This document shows positions 10,401 through 22,386 of a DNA stretch of 64,000 nucleotides, piece by piece. The position numbers were made by a program, and so were the translations under genes. Positions within the stretch are counted from its first letter, which is position 1; each line of letters starts with the position of its first letter. The notes beneath the pieces are model-generated. The model was not told where the DNA came from and ran no database searches. It was given only the letters and a program-made list of their open reading frames with translations. The DNA is from Saccharina japonica (Eukaryota; Sar; Phaeophyceae; Laminariales; Laminariaceae): contig MEHQ01001933.1 of NCBI GenBank assembly GCA_008828725.1, forward strand, positions 136,356 through 200,355, read 5' to 3'.

Positions 10401-13400
10401 ATTTGAGCGTGTATGTAGAATACCGTTTACGTGTATAGCCAATGGATGTTTTTTTTTGTGTGCGTACGTATGTATCCATGATTTATGTGCTCATGTATCC
10501 ATGGTTTGCGTGTGCGCCTGTGCCTGCGAGTGTCTGTTTACTACCCAGCTACTCAACCCCGTACGTGATGCGAACTAAGTACAGCAGTACGGTGATGTTG
10601 AAAGTTTGGCTTTTATCTGCATGCCACATATTGGAACAACGCATTGAATTGGTCACCGCTGCCAAATCATGGCGTAGTTGATAATAAGTCGCTGTATGCC
10701 GAATAGTGCAAATCATCGGTCATAGGTCGCTGCAGGCTACATCCTGGAACAAATAATTAAATAGGTCTCTCTTAGGGTTAAGGTTAGGGTTAATTAACCC
10801 ACAGAGCAGTTAATGGAGTAATCGGATCTATGTCGCTGCATGCTGAATAAGGGAACCGTGAATTAGAAACATTTTAGCCGATTTCTAAATAATAGCAATG
10901 GTATAGAATGATCGACATAAAACTCGCTGCCTGCCTGGCAAAATAGTACAGCGCTAAACAAGAGGCGTTTGTGTTTCGCCGCATGCCATATGATAACGAA
11001 CCCGTGGGAAAGCCTCGCCTGGTTTGTTGCTGCTGCTGCTGTGGTCGGTAAAGCTGGCCGAAATCTGAAACCCAAAACCACACGAAACTGAAACGAAACC
11101 GAGTGAAACCGAATAAAACCGAACCGAAACCAAGCCGACACCAAACCGAAACGGGCCGAAAACTAACCGAAATCAAACCCGAACGAACCGAAACCTAGAC
11201 TAAACCGAAACCGGATTGGAACTAGACCGACACCAAACCGAGACCAAGCCGAACCGAAACCGAAACCAGACTGAAATCAAATGAAGCCGAAACCGAAACC
11301 GAAACTAAACCGAGATAAAAACCAATTCGAAGCCACACCGAAACCGAAACCGAAAGAAAGCGAAACTAAACGAAAACGAAACCGAAATGAAAACGAAACC
11401 AAACCAAAACCAAACCGAAACTAAAATCAAACCAAACCAACTAATCCCAAACCAAACCAACCCAACCCAACCCAACCCAAACCAAACCAAACCAAACCAA
11501 ACCAAACCAAACCAAACCAATTCAAACCAAGCCAAACCAAACCAACCCAAATCAAGTCAAACCAAACCAGACTGAACTGAACTGAACTGAACACAAACAT
11601 AAAGGAAAACAAAAAAACAAAACCGAAACCGAAACCGTTTCCCATTACAGGGAGAAGGCGTCGTGGACCACCGCGTGCGGGTGGTGAAAACTCATTTTCC
11701 GGAGAGGATGGGCTGCCGGACGTTCGAGGGTAAAAAAGCCATCCTTCTCGTGCGAAATCCCTTCGACGCGATCAACTCCTACTTCAACATGGCCCTGACC
11801 AACACGCACGACAAAACGTGAGGCATACGACTCTGTCCCGCGAACTCTAAGGATTGTTTTGATTAGCTACTAATAGTAGTACAATTGCCCTTGTCTTTTA
11901 TCGGGATATAGCGGTAAACGCTACCATGTACGTATCGGTCTGATCGTAAGGGTAAGGTACATTGGGACATTTGGTGGGCATCGAAACGCCTCCTATATTT
12001 ACGAGCAGACGGGTATAAAAAAAAAGATCAAGAAAATCCTGGGACACCGCACACTGCCGGCGCTATACATAGGGCGGTAGTTCGATATAGAGTGAGTGAG
12101 TGGGTTGGTTGTTTTGTTTCCGTGCGTCTTGTTTTTTGTTTTTCTGACAGACCCTTGATCTTACCGTAGATTTCTTGTTTGCGTTTTTCGAATAGTACTC
12201 GTATTCGTTTTTTTTCCCATGTGGTGGGTGTTGTTGTCGTCGTCGTTGTTGATTTGATGCTTGTCGCGGGTTTCGCAGTTCTTTATTGCTGCTCTTACTT
12301 CAGCTCATAGCCACACTGCACGCCTGTCCGTGGCCACGATGCAGGCCCCAAACACCGAACCCACTATGCAGACAAACGCTAAATTGTGATCTGGATGTAT
12401 CATACCGCTCTGTGTCGGAAACATAAGCATCCCTTCGGCTATTTTAGCATTGTCACACTTTGACGTATGCATACCCATACGGCCCCTTGTATCTCGGGGG
12501 CAGAGCGGTATGTACCACATCTAAAACAAACTACTGTACACACCGAGTAGTATGCGTGAGGGCGTGTCTTAACTCCATTCGATAGCTTGGAATGGCTGGA
12601 ACGGAACGAGATTATTCGCGTTCGTTCGTTCCATTCCATGCTGTTTTTGCGGTTTGTGTCCGATCGATTTTTTAGGCACCCGATCCTAGAACAGGCCGCA
12701 AAAGAAAGTAACCCATGAAATTTGCCTCGGGACTGTGCAGCTGGACTCTAGGACAGGGGTACCGTCACGTAGGCAGCGAGTGCTCCTGGTACAGAGTATA
12801 GCTTCACACGCAAATAGAGCGCCTGGCATGCCTCAGATCAAGCAGTGCTAGCCGTGCAAGTGGCACCCTCGTGACAAATCTAGAAGTTATGATATCGCCG
12901 CCGCGGCTCGACTACTGTAGGTATCCTGGTGCTTCTGTGAACATCGGTCCAGCGATTTTGCTAGATATCTATCGCCACAGTCTCGTTCGCCACCCAAATA
13001 CTACCTCACCCCCCCCCCTCAGAAAAAAAACAGGTGTATCTCTACCGTAGCATGCATCTGCCCTGGGGAAGGTCAGGTGCTGGATAACAATTATGCGGTA
13101 TGGGGCTAATGTTAAGGTACTGTTATATGTTTGTCCTGCCGTCGACGCCAAGTGTGATAAGACTGGGTGAGACACAGAGTATCCCCTTGCAGGTTTGTCT
13201 ACTAAGCATCCTTGCTTGGTGTTACTCGTTCTGTTGCAGAATCAAGCGCAGAAGATAAGCAGATTATATGAATCCCCGAGCCAGATGACATCTGACTCGG
13301 GCGGGCTTCACGTATGGCCCTCAGATCTTATAAATACCCCGAATACGAATGCCATCCAAGTTATACGAAAACGGACCAATTACCTATACAGAGGTAATTA

Positions 13401-16400
13401 CCGGCCTTCCTAGCCCATTCCATTACAGTTAACCCCCATGAAACCCCTTAAGAACTGGTCCCACGTATTTGGGGACAAAGTACTTGGAATTAGTTTGGGA
13501 TATGTTTTTTTTCAGCTCCAAATGGGTTGACCCCTTAAGAACTGGTCCCACGTATTTGGGGACAAAGTACTTGGAATTAGTGTGGGATATGTTTTTTTTC
13601 GGTTTTGAATGGGTTAAGGAGCCTCGCCATTCCGAAATAGCCTCAGCCAACAAAGTGATACCTCTATCGCAGCACGCGTCATTAAGGCCTCGTGGGGTAT
13701 CGATAGAGGTAGGTATACCTTTTTTTGGCTGAATTTTTTTCTGAATGATCGGGCCCTTTAACCCAAATCGTCGGACTTTCATTCTTAGGTGGCAATATTT
13801 TTCATTGTATAGTTACACCATGGTATTGTTCATCGGGTATATACGTGGCAAAATAAAATTCAAATTCGCTTTTCATGGTCAACACACGCACCAGCACCAA
13901 AGATTAGGATCTTGGGGTATAATCTTGGGTGGTGGTGCGGGTTCTGACCAATGAAAAGCGGATTTTTTTTTTTTTTTTCCAAATTGATTTTTTTTTCTTC
14001 GTTAAAACGGGCCCTTAACCCTCAAAACCGTCGGAATCCCATTTTCGCGGTGCAATTTTTTTTTTCGTTGTATAGTTAGTATCATAGGCCGTGGGGATTT
14101 TGTTCACCGGGCAGCACTTTTTTTGTTTTTCCTCCAAAATCGATTTTTTTTTTCGGGTAAGGTACAGAGCCTCCTCAAAGTGACCAAACACCCTCAGAAA
14201 ACAAATGGTGCACCTCTACCCTTAAGGTAGCATGCGTCGGAAATGTGTGTGTGTGTGTGTGTGTGTTTTTTTTTTTGGCTCCACATGAGGAGTGCACTCC
14301 TAAACGGGTTAAGGCCGGGGCGCATCGGAAAAAAATTCTGAGGCTCATCGCTTGATTATCTTCATTATAGTAAGTAGGACGTCTAAATCTCACCCGAAAA
14401 AAAAACTTTTTTTACGAAAAAATGCCCCTACCTTAAGGTAGCATGCGTCAAAAATGTTTTTTTTTGTCCCCACATGAGGAGTGCGTTCCTAAACGGGTTG
14501 AAGCAGGGGTGCACGTGCAATTTTTCCGAGGTTCATCGCTTGATTATCTTGACTATAGTATATAGGACCACCTCTGACCTCTGTATCGCACCCGGAAAAA
14601 CAAAAATGTTTTTTTAAGAAAAATGCACAACTCTCGACTTAGGGTCGTTCTTATCGAGCAACTTTTTCCCAAAATTTCCAAATATTTTTTTCGCGCAATT
14701 TTTAGGCCTTCCATATTTTCCAAAAACAATTTCCAAATTTTGGAATGCGAAGCCTTCCAAATATTTTGCCCTCTGTAAAAATTCCAAATTTCCTTATAAA
14801 TCCTGTTTTTTCTTGATTTTCTTTTTTTTTTGGAAAATGTTTTTGGAAAATTTGGAAAAAAGTTGCTCGATAAGAACGACCCTCAACCCGATGAGAAAAT
14901 TATTATGGCCAAGGTCTGCAACGTAACCGATTGCAATAAGGTGCATGCCTTATTAAGAAATCATGCCTTATTGGGTACCTATTAATAAGGCACATGCCTT
15001 AATGGGTACTTATTAATAAGGCATGGCTTATTGGGTACAATAGTACAATATGAAGGCATGCCTTATAGGGTACTTAGTAATACGGCATGCCTTATTGGGT
15101 ACTTAGTAATAAGGCATGTCTTATTAGGTACTTAGTAATAAGGCATGTTTTATCGGGTACTTATTCATAAGGCATGTCTTATTGGGTACAATAGTACAAT
15201 AAGAAGGCATGCCTTATTGGGTACTTAGTAATAAGGCGTGTCTTATTAGGTACTTAGTAATAAGGCATGTCTTATTAGGTACTTATTAATAGTAATAGGG
15301 CATGTCTTATCAGGTACTTATTCATAAGGCATGTCTTATTGGGTACACGAGTACAAAAAGAAGGCATGCCTTATTGGGTACTTAGTAATAAGGCATGTCT
15401 TATTAGGTACTTATTAATAGTAATAAGGCATGTTTTATCGGGTACTTAGTAATAAGGCATGCCTTATTGGGTACTCAGTAATAAGCCGCATGCCTTATTG
15501 AATACAATAGTACAATAAGGCGCATGCCTTGCTGGGGTATCAGTTCCTCAGTTGAGAAGCCCCGCTAGTCAGAAATGTTTAGTATTCACCTCGGAAGGCA
15601 GAAAAGTGCTTCGTATCTCTATCGTATCGTAGATGGCGTCTATCTATATTAATAATAGGGGCTATCAGCAGCCCCCACCTCCTGTGTCGGCGGCGGTGGG
15701 GGCAGATTGAAGCATTATACACTACCGGCCCTCTCATAAGAAAGTGCCCCACAAGAAACTCAGCCTAAACTTTACGGGGGAAATAAGAAAGTCGACAGCT
15801 ATTATACTGAAGTTAGTGCGGGACACACCCCTGTATCAAATAAGAAAGTCAGTCTAAGCCCGATTTCTGGTTTCTTATGAGCGGGCCGGTACTGTATGTA
15901 ACTACTCGTATACTTCGTATACGTGTGAATATGAGTTTAGTTTTTTTTATGTTTAGCTTCTTTTGTGACTACGAGGTAGATTTCAGGGAAGTGACCTGAT
16001 GCGAGAACATCATCATCATCGTCATCATCACTGGGTACGATTTTAGATATGTTAAAAACGATCGTGAAGGATGCCTGGGGGGAAATCTGATTCTATAATC
16101 TCACAAAACGTCGCGAAATTCTGTCGTGTCCCGCTCTCTCTTTATGTGAAGTCTACACGAGTCGATGTACGAGGAGTTCCACGAGCTTTGGGACGGCATG
16201 GTCAGAAACGAAATTAAGGTAAGTTGGTTGAAAATGCCACGTTGTTGTTGTTGTTGTTGTCGCTGTCGTTATTGTTGCTGTTGTTGGTACTGTTTTCTCT
16301 CATTAAATGTTATCGCCGTAACCTAGTATTTTGCCCCAAGGCAGGGCAGGCTCAAACGCCCCGAAGGAAAAACGTGCGATACATATAATACACGGTATGT

Positions 16401-19400
16401 ACGATTGATAACACCTTGTGTTACTACTGTATGGTAAGGTATACAGCACGTGCGATGTGTGGCTTTGGGGCAGCGGGGCACCAACGTCTCAGGCTCGATT
16501 GGAAATATAGGTCCGACAAAGAGACAAACAAGAACCCGTACCCTTCACCGTTTATAGACGTGCTCGCACAAATAATCCCTTCCTACTCCAGTATCTACAC
16601 ATTTTAGAGCAGATCGATTGCTGATATGTATGATCTGTATGATCTGTATGATCTGTATGATCTGTATGATCTGTATGATCTGTATGATCTGTATGATCTG
16701 TATGATCTGTATGATCTAGCTCATGTTGCCGGGTGGGGGCTTTTAAATCTGCTAGATCTGCAGTAAGACATATTTTCTGGGTTGGATCTGTACTTGTACA
16801 GATCTTGCGCAACACCTCATGACGGCAGGTTATAATCTAGATGATCTAGATCATGATCTACCTGTAGATGATCTAACATGATATATCTGTAGATGATCCA
16901 GATCATGATCTATCTGTAGATGATCTAGATCACGATCTACCTGTAGATGATCTAGCTCATGATCTATCTGTAGATGATCTAGATCATGATCTGTCTGTAG
17001 AATATCTACTGTAGATCATGATTTATCTGTAGATGATCTAAATCATGATCTATCTGTAGATTATCTAGATAATGATATATCTGTAGATGATACAGATCTG
17101 TCCGAGGCATTAATTTTGTGTAAGGTTGCGCCTGTAATAAGCTATACGCACTCTTGGGGGTACCTGGGTATCAAGTCTGTTTGTTTCGGCCATACCCACG
17201 CATCCCGTACGAGAGCAGCTCCATCGGCCTACGTTATTAATAGTCCGAACCCACAGAGTGGACCCAAAAACCAGGCACCCCCCCCCCCCCCCCCCCCACC
17301 CACCCCCACCCNNNAGCCCCCCCCCCCTATGTTTACACACACCATGTTACATTCTGATTTCTACCACCCTGGGCGTAAATTTAAGGACCGGTTGGTCTTC
17401 ATATTAGTGTATAAATAATCCTTATATTTACACCCGGAGGGGTATGTTCTCCCGTACGTAGCAGTGCTTGTTGGCTTGTCGACGGTTTCAGAAGCAGGGC
17501 TTGGAGCCTCGGGCCGGGGTTCCACCGCACATATCATCGTAGGCAGTCGAAAGGACGGTGGTCGTTGTGGGCAGCCGTGTGTAGGAGAACGCCCCCTCGA
17601 GGCGTATTGCATATATCATGCTGCTGTACCTGATAGCATACTGTAGCACCCCGATCGCGTGTATTATATTATTATATATCTATTATATATCTTTATCTAA
17701 ATCTTAAAATATCTATATCTATTTTTTTATTCATATATATCGCTATATCTATATATCTATATTTCATACAGATATGTTTGCATATATATCTAAATATTTC
17801 CCATTCCATCTATTTTCTTTGCCCTGTTTCTCCAGCGCTCCCTCCTTTCAAAACTCTGATTTAGGTCAGTGACTCCCCTGGATGTTGCCAGTAGTTTTTG
17901 TTTTGTTTTCCATTTCAACTATCAGCTCCTCACCTACGCCTGGTCGCGCTGGCTCTCCGTGTCGGCAACGCTTTCGTCCGTTTAGTCGTTTTCTTCGGTT
18001 TCGTCGGTTTCATCGTTTTTGTTCTAATCTACGGTTTTGGTGACCCCCCCCCCCGTGATTTTCCGTGATCTTCGGTTTCTTCGGTTTTCATCCTTTTCAT
18101 CACTTTCTTGACGGCTTCGTCGGTATCGTGGGGTGTCGTCGGTTTCGTGACGGTTTCGTGGCGGCTTCGTCGGTTTCGTGGCGGTTTCGTCGGTTTCGTG
18201 ACGGTTTCGACGGTTTCGTGCCGGCTTCGTCGGTTTCGTGACGGTTTCGTGGCGGTTTTGTGTCGATTTCGTCGGTTTCTTGGGTTGGGAAGAGAAGGTG
18301 TGGGAGCGGTTTCACCGGTACTGGCTCTCCAGCGGCGTGCCGGTGCACGCGGTGCGCTACGAGGACCTGCTGGCGCATCCTGAGGAGTGCCTCAGGGATC
18401 TTACCGCCTTCATATATGTGAGCTCCTGGAGACTGACAACATTGTGTGCCTGTTTGCCTTTCATCTGTGTGAGTTATCTGGCAGCTGGTAAACCTTGCTT
18501 CGCCTCCTTGGCTTAATCTGTGATATTATACGTGAGCTATAAGCAGTACGTACGGGTAACTGGTACAGGTATCAATAGTATTGGTGCGTGCTACGCTAGA
18601 GGTATAAGGTATACCTTTTTTTGGCTGAAACGTTTTCTGAATGACCTATGAAAGGCTCCTTAACCCACAATCGTCGAAATCTGATCCTTCTCTTGTGCTG
18701 CAGAATGTGTTGCATTTTTTTCTTAGGCCATGGGAATAGTTCATCGGGTGCCACTTTTAATTTCGTCCAAAATTAGTTTTAGACTTACTATTAGTATAGA
18801 TGACTTACTATTACTGTATATTACTTACTATTAGTATATATTACTTACTATTAGTATATACTACGTGCTATTAGTATATATTACTTACTATTAGTATATA
18901 TTACTTACTAATAATGTAGATTACTTACTATTAGTATAGAGATACTCAAGTGAGGAGCCTCAGAAAAAACATGGTGCACCTCTACCCTTAACGTAGCATG
19001 CGTCTATTGTCGACTTCATCTATTCTATATATTATTAGCTTGGTAAAAAGCGAAACATTGTTGGCCTCGTCGGCTTCATCTATCTGAGGTGTTGGTATCA
19101 CAACCCTTCAACATTGTTTTACCTCCTCGCCTTCATCTATATATATATGTGAGCTACGTCGTATCTGGCAACAGCAGTGTGTGCCTCTTTTGTGGTCGCA
19201 TCTCTGTGAGATGTTACGTCGTATCTGGCAACAGTGTGTGCCTCTTTTGTGGTTGCATCTCTGTGAGATGTTGGTTTCTGGTAACGTTGCTGGCCTCGTC
19301 GTCTTCATCCTTGCGGGCTACTGGTAACTGGTCGTAACATTATGCGATGCAATGGTTGACGGTCACTGTGCACCTGACGAATAGAACTAACGCTAACCCG

Positions 19401-22386
19401 AACCCTAACCCGAACCGTATGCCGATCAGATCAGACCAAATCAACCATTGGCTATCGTTGTTCCCTTTGTCTTGTACATACAAGTTGTTGGTCACCCCGG
19501 TAGTCTAGTGGTTAACATCAAATGCTACTATGAATAGCATTGGTACCCGAGCTCGAATCCCACCGTAGTGAGATAGATGTTGGCTGTGTTTGCAAAAATA
19601 GAAATGGAACGAATTGCTGAGAGCGTCTTCGTAGCGTGGGTAGACGGAATTCGATGCGAGTCGACGAGGGAAAAAAAATGCTGCAGTCTTCTCGCGATAA
19701 AAATTCAAGGCACGTACCGTAGTTACCAGCCGGCATTACCGACCGACCTTACCGACCACCCCTACCGACCGACCATACCGACCAGGAAATCCCCGCGACT
19801 GAAGTACAGAGTACCTTTGGCGATCGCATACACCGAGCCGCGGCGACAATAACGAAAATGCCCAGAAAAAAGGCGGGTGCGGAAGGGGGGACGGGGGAAG
19901 CTGCGGGGGGGGGCCGTGGAGGGTGGGGGCGGCGGAGTAGGGGGCGGGAGGCGGAGCGCGGCGGGGCTATACCGGCCTCGATCGGTCGGTTCCGGCGTTG
20001 GTAGCAGTCTTGCGAGGCATTTCAGTGAGGAGCAGGTGATACTTGTTGTGGCGGATGGATACGTTTGTGTTGTGTTGCTGTGTGTGCAAGTTGTTTCGTC
20101 GAGGGTCGGTTTTCGCGTATACTGTTGTAGTGTATACGTGGCACGTAGATTGTGCCTGTGTGGTTTGGGGGATGCTGTACGTATATCTTGTTTTTTGTCC
20201 ACACGTTTACGCTCTACCTGGTATGCTACTGTATACGAGGTATACTTTCGGTCCTGAGAGGTCTGCACCACGTATATAGTTCTCCGATGTTTCCTATGTT
20301 CTCTCCTTTTTAAGGTAGAAAGCTAACTATCATACGTAGATGCAGTAGATAGAGCTTGTATTAAAGTATACCTGGTACACAATAATACAAGCAGATAATC
20401 GATCGAAGCTGCTGCTGCTGCACGTCTAAAACTAGTCGGGACTTCTTATTTTCCCCCCCTTTTTTGTAGTGTTCTTGCTTGGTGAAGTATTGTCAGCATT
20501 ATTATTCCGGAGTCTCTCTCTAGTGACTCAGCCGTGCAAAACAAAAGCGCGGCCGTAGCATATTAAAAAAAAAACAGCGCTCGAGCCACCGTTTCCTCTA
20601 TTCCTTTTGTTCCTCGTACATAGCGCTGGGATAAGTAGCAAAAATCGCACTCTTGCCGATACGCGTATTGTTTTTTCGAGGTATATAGCCTCTGAAAACG
20701 GACAAGGTTCGCGCTTTAGCCCTTTTTTTATAAACTACTTGGAAGTAGTGTAGATGTTGTTTTTGCAGTAACATGCAAAAAAGGGTATAACGCGTGGTGC
20801 TTTTTTACACATTTCCTTTCGACACACATACCAGGTGGCCTGCTGCGTGCGAGAGGCGGGGAGTATGCTGAGACTGTTCGGCTACGACCCTGAGTCTCAG
20901 GTGCGAAATTACTCCGTAGTGGATGCCACGGGCCACGGGCGCGATACCGTTTGAGTAATGGATACTATGAAAAATGGTTACCCACGATATACCTTGGATA
21001 GAGACGGTAGTGACACAGGGGGTCATGGATACCATGGGTCATGGATATACCTTTGCATAAAAGACGGTAGCGGGGAATGGGCACCATGGGAGACTCGCCC
21101 CCCCGGTATGTAGGGGTTTGGCTTGATTGAAGTATAGTATAGAATAGGCTCCATACTTTCTGAGCGAGTACCTGCCGGTGAGCGAATGGTTAACTTTTTT
21201 TCTGCTGGTGTAATTGTTTCAGAACTACTGTACCTGGTATATACCACTGTAGCTCCTACAAATGCTGGCCGGGTTGCGCGCGAACAACGAACCTTCTTCG
21301 AAGTGCCGGGGTTGTTCGGGTGAGACACTGAGCTCCGCCGCATGTGAGGGGAGCTCAGAATAATAAGCCGCCACCCCTATAAGGTGGCATCGCTCGGGAC
21401 ATGAGTACCGTGGGACATGGTTACGATGGGGACATGGATACCATTGGGCATGGGTACGATGGGGACATGAATACCATTGGGCATGGGTGTCATGGATAGA
21501 GACGGTAGCAAAGTGCCCGAGGACACAATTTTTTATGCGTTCGGCCCGTTGACGCTGTTCTCTGGGGTCTGCGTTGATAGTTTCTACTTCGTATAATACG
21601 TATTTGTATACATTCATGCTACCAACGTGTTTTGCCGCATGTCCATAACACAATGTCCACGTACCGAATCAGCGGCCACACACACATGCCCATACCGTAT
21701 AGTATCACACGTGTGATAAGATAACGCACGCCCCTGGGAGGTCGGGCACACACAACAAAAACGGCGCACACAACAAAAACGGCGGCTTTAACAATATCTC
21801 ATCGACATTCCATAGACGCGCTGCACTCTTCCCGTTGTCGAGGAAGTTACCTTAAGACATGCATTCGTCCGAGGGGGTGTGCTATGTTATCACCCCCCGG
21901 TGATAACATCAGTGAGGTATGGTTGTGTATAGCCCCTTGCGCCTCGCGGTTCGCGGTAGAAGCGGCGAAGGGAGACGTGTGCGAATCTAGTATGGATTAT
22001 TTATCGACTCAGTGCCCTCCTCTCCCCCCCTTCCACACAAATTCCGCTGCCATCAACTCTGAAATCGATATTCTTGTCCCCTCCCCTCCTTCCCGCCCCC
22101 GCCCATTTTCCGCTGCTATCAACCCTGACACCAATGCCCTTGTCGGGCGCTCGCGCGCTCGCACGCGGTGGCGTTTTATTTGTTTGTGAAGGGATTTCCT
22201 CCCGCTGTAAGCAAGGACACCCTTGACCTGCAAAGCCGTTGTGCTGAATTCTCCCTCCCCGAGATCGGTGCATGCTCCGTCCAAGCTACCGTGGTAGAGG
22301 ATGCCGTGGAAGCGCCTGTAGGGGAGGAGGGGGGGGGCGGCGGTGACGACGATGATGCTGATAGGGCGGGACCGTCCATGGGCCAG
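7492..22386 (+). CDS. Sulfotransferase-like protein, nine exons, both ends unresolved
   Basis: Predicted to transfer sulfate from PAPS to an acceptor, possibly a carbohydrate in the secretory pathway (inference). Exons: 7492-7682, 8315-8418, 8776-8832, 10176-10253, 11651-11817, 16152-16218, 18298-18417, 20835-20900 and, less surely, 22192-22386; 1045 nt, about 348 residues. All introns are GT-AG with matching phases. Exon 3 holds the 5'-PSB motif SYPRSGNSLLRRLLEE. Exon 4 has GSDTRADRTLSR. Exon 5 has VVKTHFPER and the 3'-PB motif LLVRNPFDAINSYFN. Exon 7 has RYEDLLAHPEE, typical of the C-terminal part of the fold. Exon 8 ends LRLFGYDPESQ. Exon 9 is acidic and Gly-rich, and is included because its phase and splice sites fit and it ends in CAG|GTGATG. 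The start codon and any N-terminal membrane anchor are not identified. Introns reach 4.3 kb and are full of repeats. Confidence 0.8.
8085..8200 (-). repeat. C-run-terminated short interspersed repeat, family II copy
   Basis: Contains TTTTGTAGGGATGCGAGG, TCTATCGGTCATACGACTAC and GGCCATGCATGACATGAG, then CCCCCCC. Related in layout to family I (GATGCG...GGTC...TGAC...GAGT-C run). Other copies lie at 25735, 26872, 30755 and 57725. Confidence 0.7.
8427..8594 (+). repeat. Imperfect CTG/CTA/ACT trinucleotide array
   Basis: Begins nine bases after the second assigned sulfotransferase exon and fills much of the short intron before the P-loop exon. It creates Ala/Thr-rich or Val-rich shadow frames. 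Confidence 0.9.
8942..9038. mobile_element. TTAA-target palindromic MITE, copy 1
   Basis: Flanked by TTAA at 8942 and 9035. The ends are near-perfect inverted repeats: CCTATAGGACTGGAGTCCCG against CGGGACTGCAGTCCTAAAAG. The centre is AATTACTTAGAATTAGAG. A close copy lies at 39244-39340. TTAA targeting suggests a piggyBac-type source (inference). Confidence 0.85.
9735..10080 (+). repeat. GGTT/GATT-rich minisatellite
   Basis: Degenerate repeats of TTGGTTGG, GGTTGATT and close variants in the intron upstream of the sulfotransferase exon at 10176. No gene is carried. Confidence 0.9.
10254..10862. other. Sulfotransferase intron 4, left part; no gene seen
   Basis: Contains loose GTATCCATGATTT repeats (10272-10505) and a short interstitial telomere-like TTAGGGTTAAGGTTAGGGTT tract near 10770. 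Nothing coding was recognised. Confidence 0.5.
11057..11640 (+). repeat. AACCGAA / ACCAA minisatellite ending at a 3' splice site
   Basis: First ACCGAAAC-type units, then CCAAACCAAA units, then CTGAA and ACCGAAACC units. It stops about 10 bases before the acceptor of the exon at 11651. Confidence 0.93.
11818..12554. other. Sulfotransferase intron 5, left part; no gene seen
   Basis: Non-repetitive, T-rich intron sequence between exon 5 (ending 11817) and a transposon fragment. No exon of the sulfotransferase or another gene could be supported. Confidence 0.5.
12555..12998 (+). mobile_element. TIR transposon fragment, same family as 39235-40165
   Basis: Begins GAGGGCGTGTCTTAACTCC, with TTGGAATGGCTGGAACGG and CTAGAAGTTATGATATCGCC further in. 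It closely matches, inverted, the right half of the element at 39235-40165, and diverges after 12998, so the other end is missing. No transposase is visible. Confidence 0.7.
13429..13617. mobile_element. TTAA-flanked tandem MITE pair
   Basis: Two adjacent copies of a unit with CCTTAAGAACTGGTCCCACG, GGGGACAAAGTACTTGGAAT and a T run, bounded by TTAA at 13429 and 13614. It is a diverged relative of the TTAA MITE at 8942. A further copy is at 46776-46854. Confidence 0.7.
13618..14639. mobile_element. Composite cluster of MITE-like repeats
   Basis: Contains a GGGCCC palindromic element (about 13850-14018, with GTCAACACACGCACCAGCAC and ending ACGGGCCC-TTAA) of the type tandem at 29739-30366. Two further repeated units at 14200-14400 and 14430-14630 share TAAGGTAGCATGCGTC and CACATGAGGAGTGC. 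Some pieces recur at 18600-18990, 30370 and 32220. No transposase was seen. Confidence 0.6.
14640..14884. mobile_element. MITE with about 40-bp terminal inverted repeats
   Basis: The left end GGGTCGTTCTTATCGAGCAA (14642 on) is matched by its reverse complement TTGCTCGATAAGAACGACCC at the right end (to 14881). The inverted repeat continues inward with A/T-rich Lys/Phe-type sequence. No coding capacity. In sulfotransferase intron 5. Confidence 0.8.
14935..15530. repeat. Tandem array of palindromic AATAAGGCATGCCTTATT units
   Basis: About 18 units of roughly 31 bp: an 18-bp palindrome (AATAAGGCATGCCTTATT or close variant) separated by GGGTACTTAGT-type spacers. Longer-range periodicity is visible through repeated ACAATAGTACAATAAGAAGG segments. 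Within sulfotransferase intron 5. Confidence 0.92.
15718..15896. mobile_element. TA-flanked MITE with TACHGTACCGGCCC-type ends
   Basis: The left end TACACTACCGGCCCTCTCAT, followed by AAGAAA, pairs with the reverse complement of the right end TTTCTTATGAGCGGGCCGG, followed by TACTGTA. Internal AAATAAGAAAGTC repeats. About 180 bp, no coding capacity. Confidence 0.75.
16600..17100. repeat. Composite GATC-rich repeat, copy 1
   Basis: Has a 9-bp array (GTATGATCT, about 11 units, 16625-16717) and a unique middle with GCTCATGTTGCCGGGTGGG and CTGGGTTGGATCTGTAC. A second array (16840-17100) has a unit of about 33 bp containing TGATCTATCTGTAGATGATC. The same order occurs at 26385-26720 with fewer units. 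Confidence 0.85.
17240..18039. other. Sulfotransferase intron 6 filler with assembly gap
   Basis: A C-homopolymer tract at 17280-17330 contains three N bases (17312-17314), an unresolved homopolymer. 17660-17800 is AT-rich with ATATCTATAT repeats. The segment around 17240 resembles sequences at 9395 and 46140 (ACCCACAATGGACCC-type), another probable short element family. No exon recognised. Confidence 0.45.
18040..18290 (+). repeat. GTTTCGTCG-type minisatellite ending at a 3' splice site
   Basis: Repeats of GGTTTCGTCGGTTTCGTGAC with a 9-bp sub-unit. It stops within about 10 bases of the acceptor of sulfotransferase exon 7 (18298). Confidence 0.92.
18783..18950. repeat. 20-bp tandem repeat TTACTTACTATTAGTATATA
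   Basis: About eight imperfect copies inside sulfotransferase intron 7, flanked by fragments of the dispersed element that carries CCTTAACCCACAATCGTCG and GTGCACCTCTACCCTTAACG. Confidence 0.9.
19100..19310 (+). repeat. Short tandem duplication in sulfotransferase intron 7
   Basis: Two to three copies of a unit with GTCGTATCTGGCAACAG, GTGTGCCTCTTTTGTGGT and CATCTCTGTGAGATGTT. No coding signal. Confidence 0.75.
19493..19726 (+). mobile_element. tRNA-headed SINE with its head preserved
   Basis: The head has a box-A-like TAGTCTAGTGG. It also has a good anticodon-arm hairpin (stem TGCTA/TAGCA around loop CTATGAA) and a box-B-like CTCGAATCCC. The T-stem and acceptor stem do not pair, so it is not a functional tRNA. 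The body GCGTGGGTAGACGGAATTCG, GAGTCGACGAGG and TTCTCGCGATAAAA is shared with 25335-25575, 46920-47140, 55478-55650 and 61045-61260. Confidence 0.65.
19727..20834. other. Rest of sulfotransferase intron 7; no gene seen
   Basis: Includes a short ACCGACC-repeat (19735-19790) and a G-rich tract (19870-19970). ORFs here are short and on both strands, and none resembles a known family. Confidence 0.5.
20901..22191. other. Sulfotransferase intron 8; no gene seen
   Basis: Carries GGGACATGGATACCATGGG-type imperfect repeats (20955-21500) and a short palindrome GTTATCACCCCCCGGTGATAAC centred near 21900. Shares a GTGAGACACTGAGCTCC-like piece with 31940. No exon was recognised. Confidence 0.45.

Noticed and set aside
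10770-10800. Telomere end
   Set aside because: Only a few TTAGGG-like units in the middle of a gene intron; an interstitial tract at most.
14935-15530. CRISPR-like repeat/spacer pattern
   Set aside because: Spacers are near-identical and about 13 bp, repeats are palindromes of varying sequence, there is no cas gene and the context is eukaryotic.
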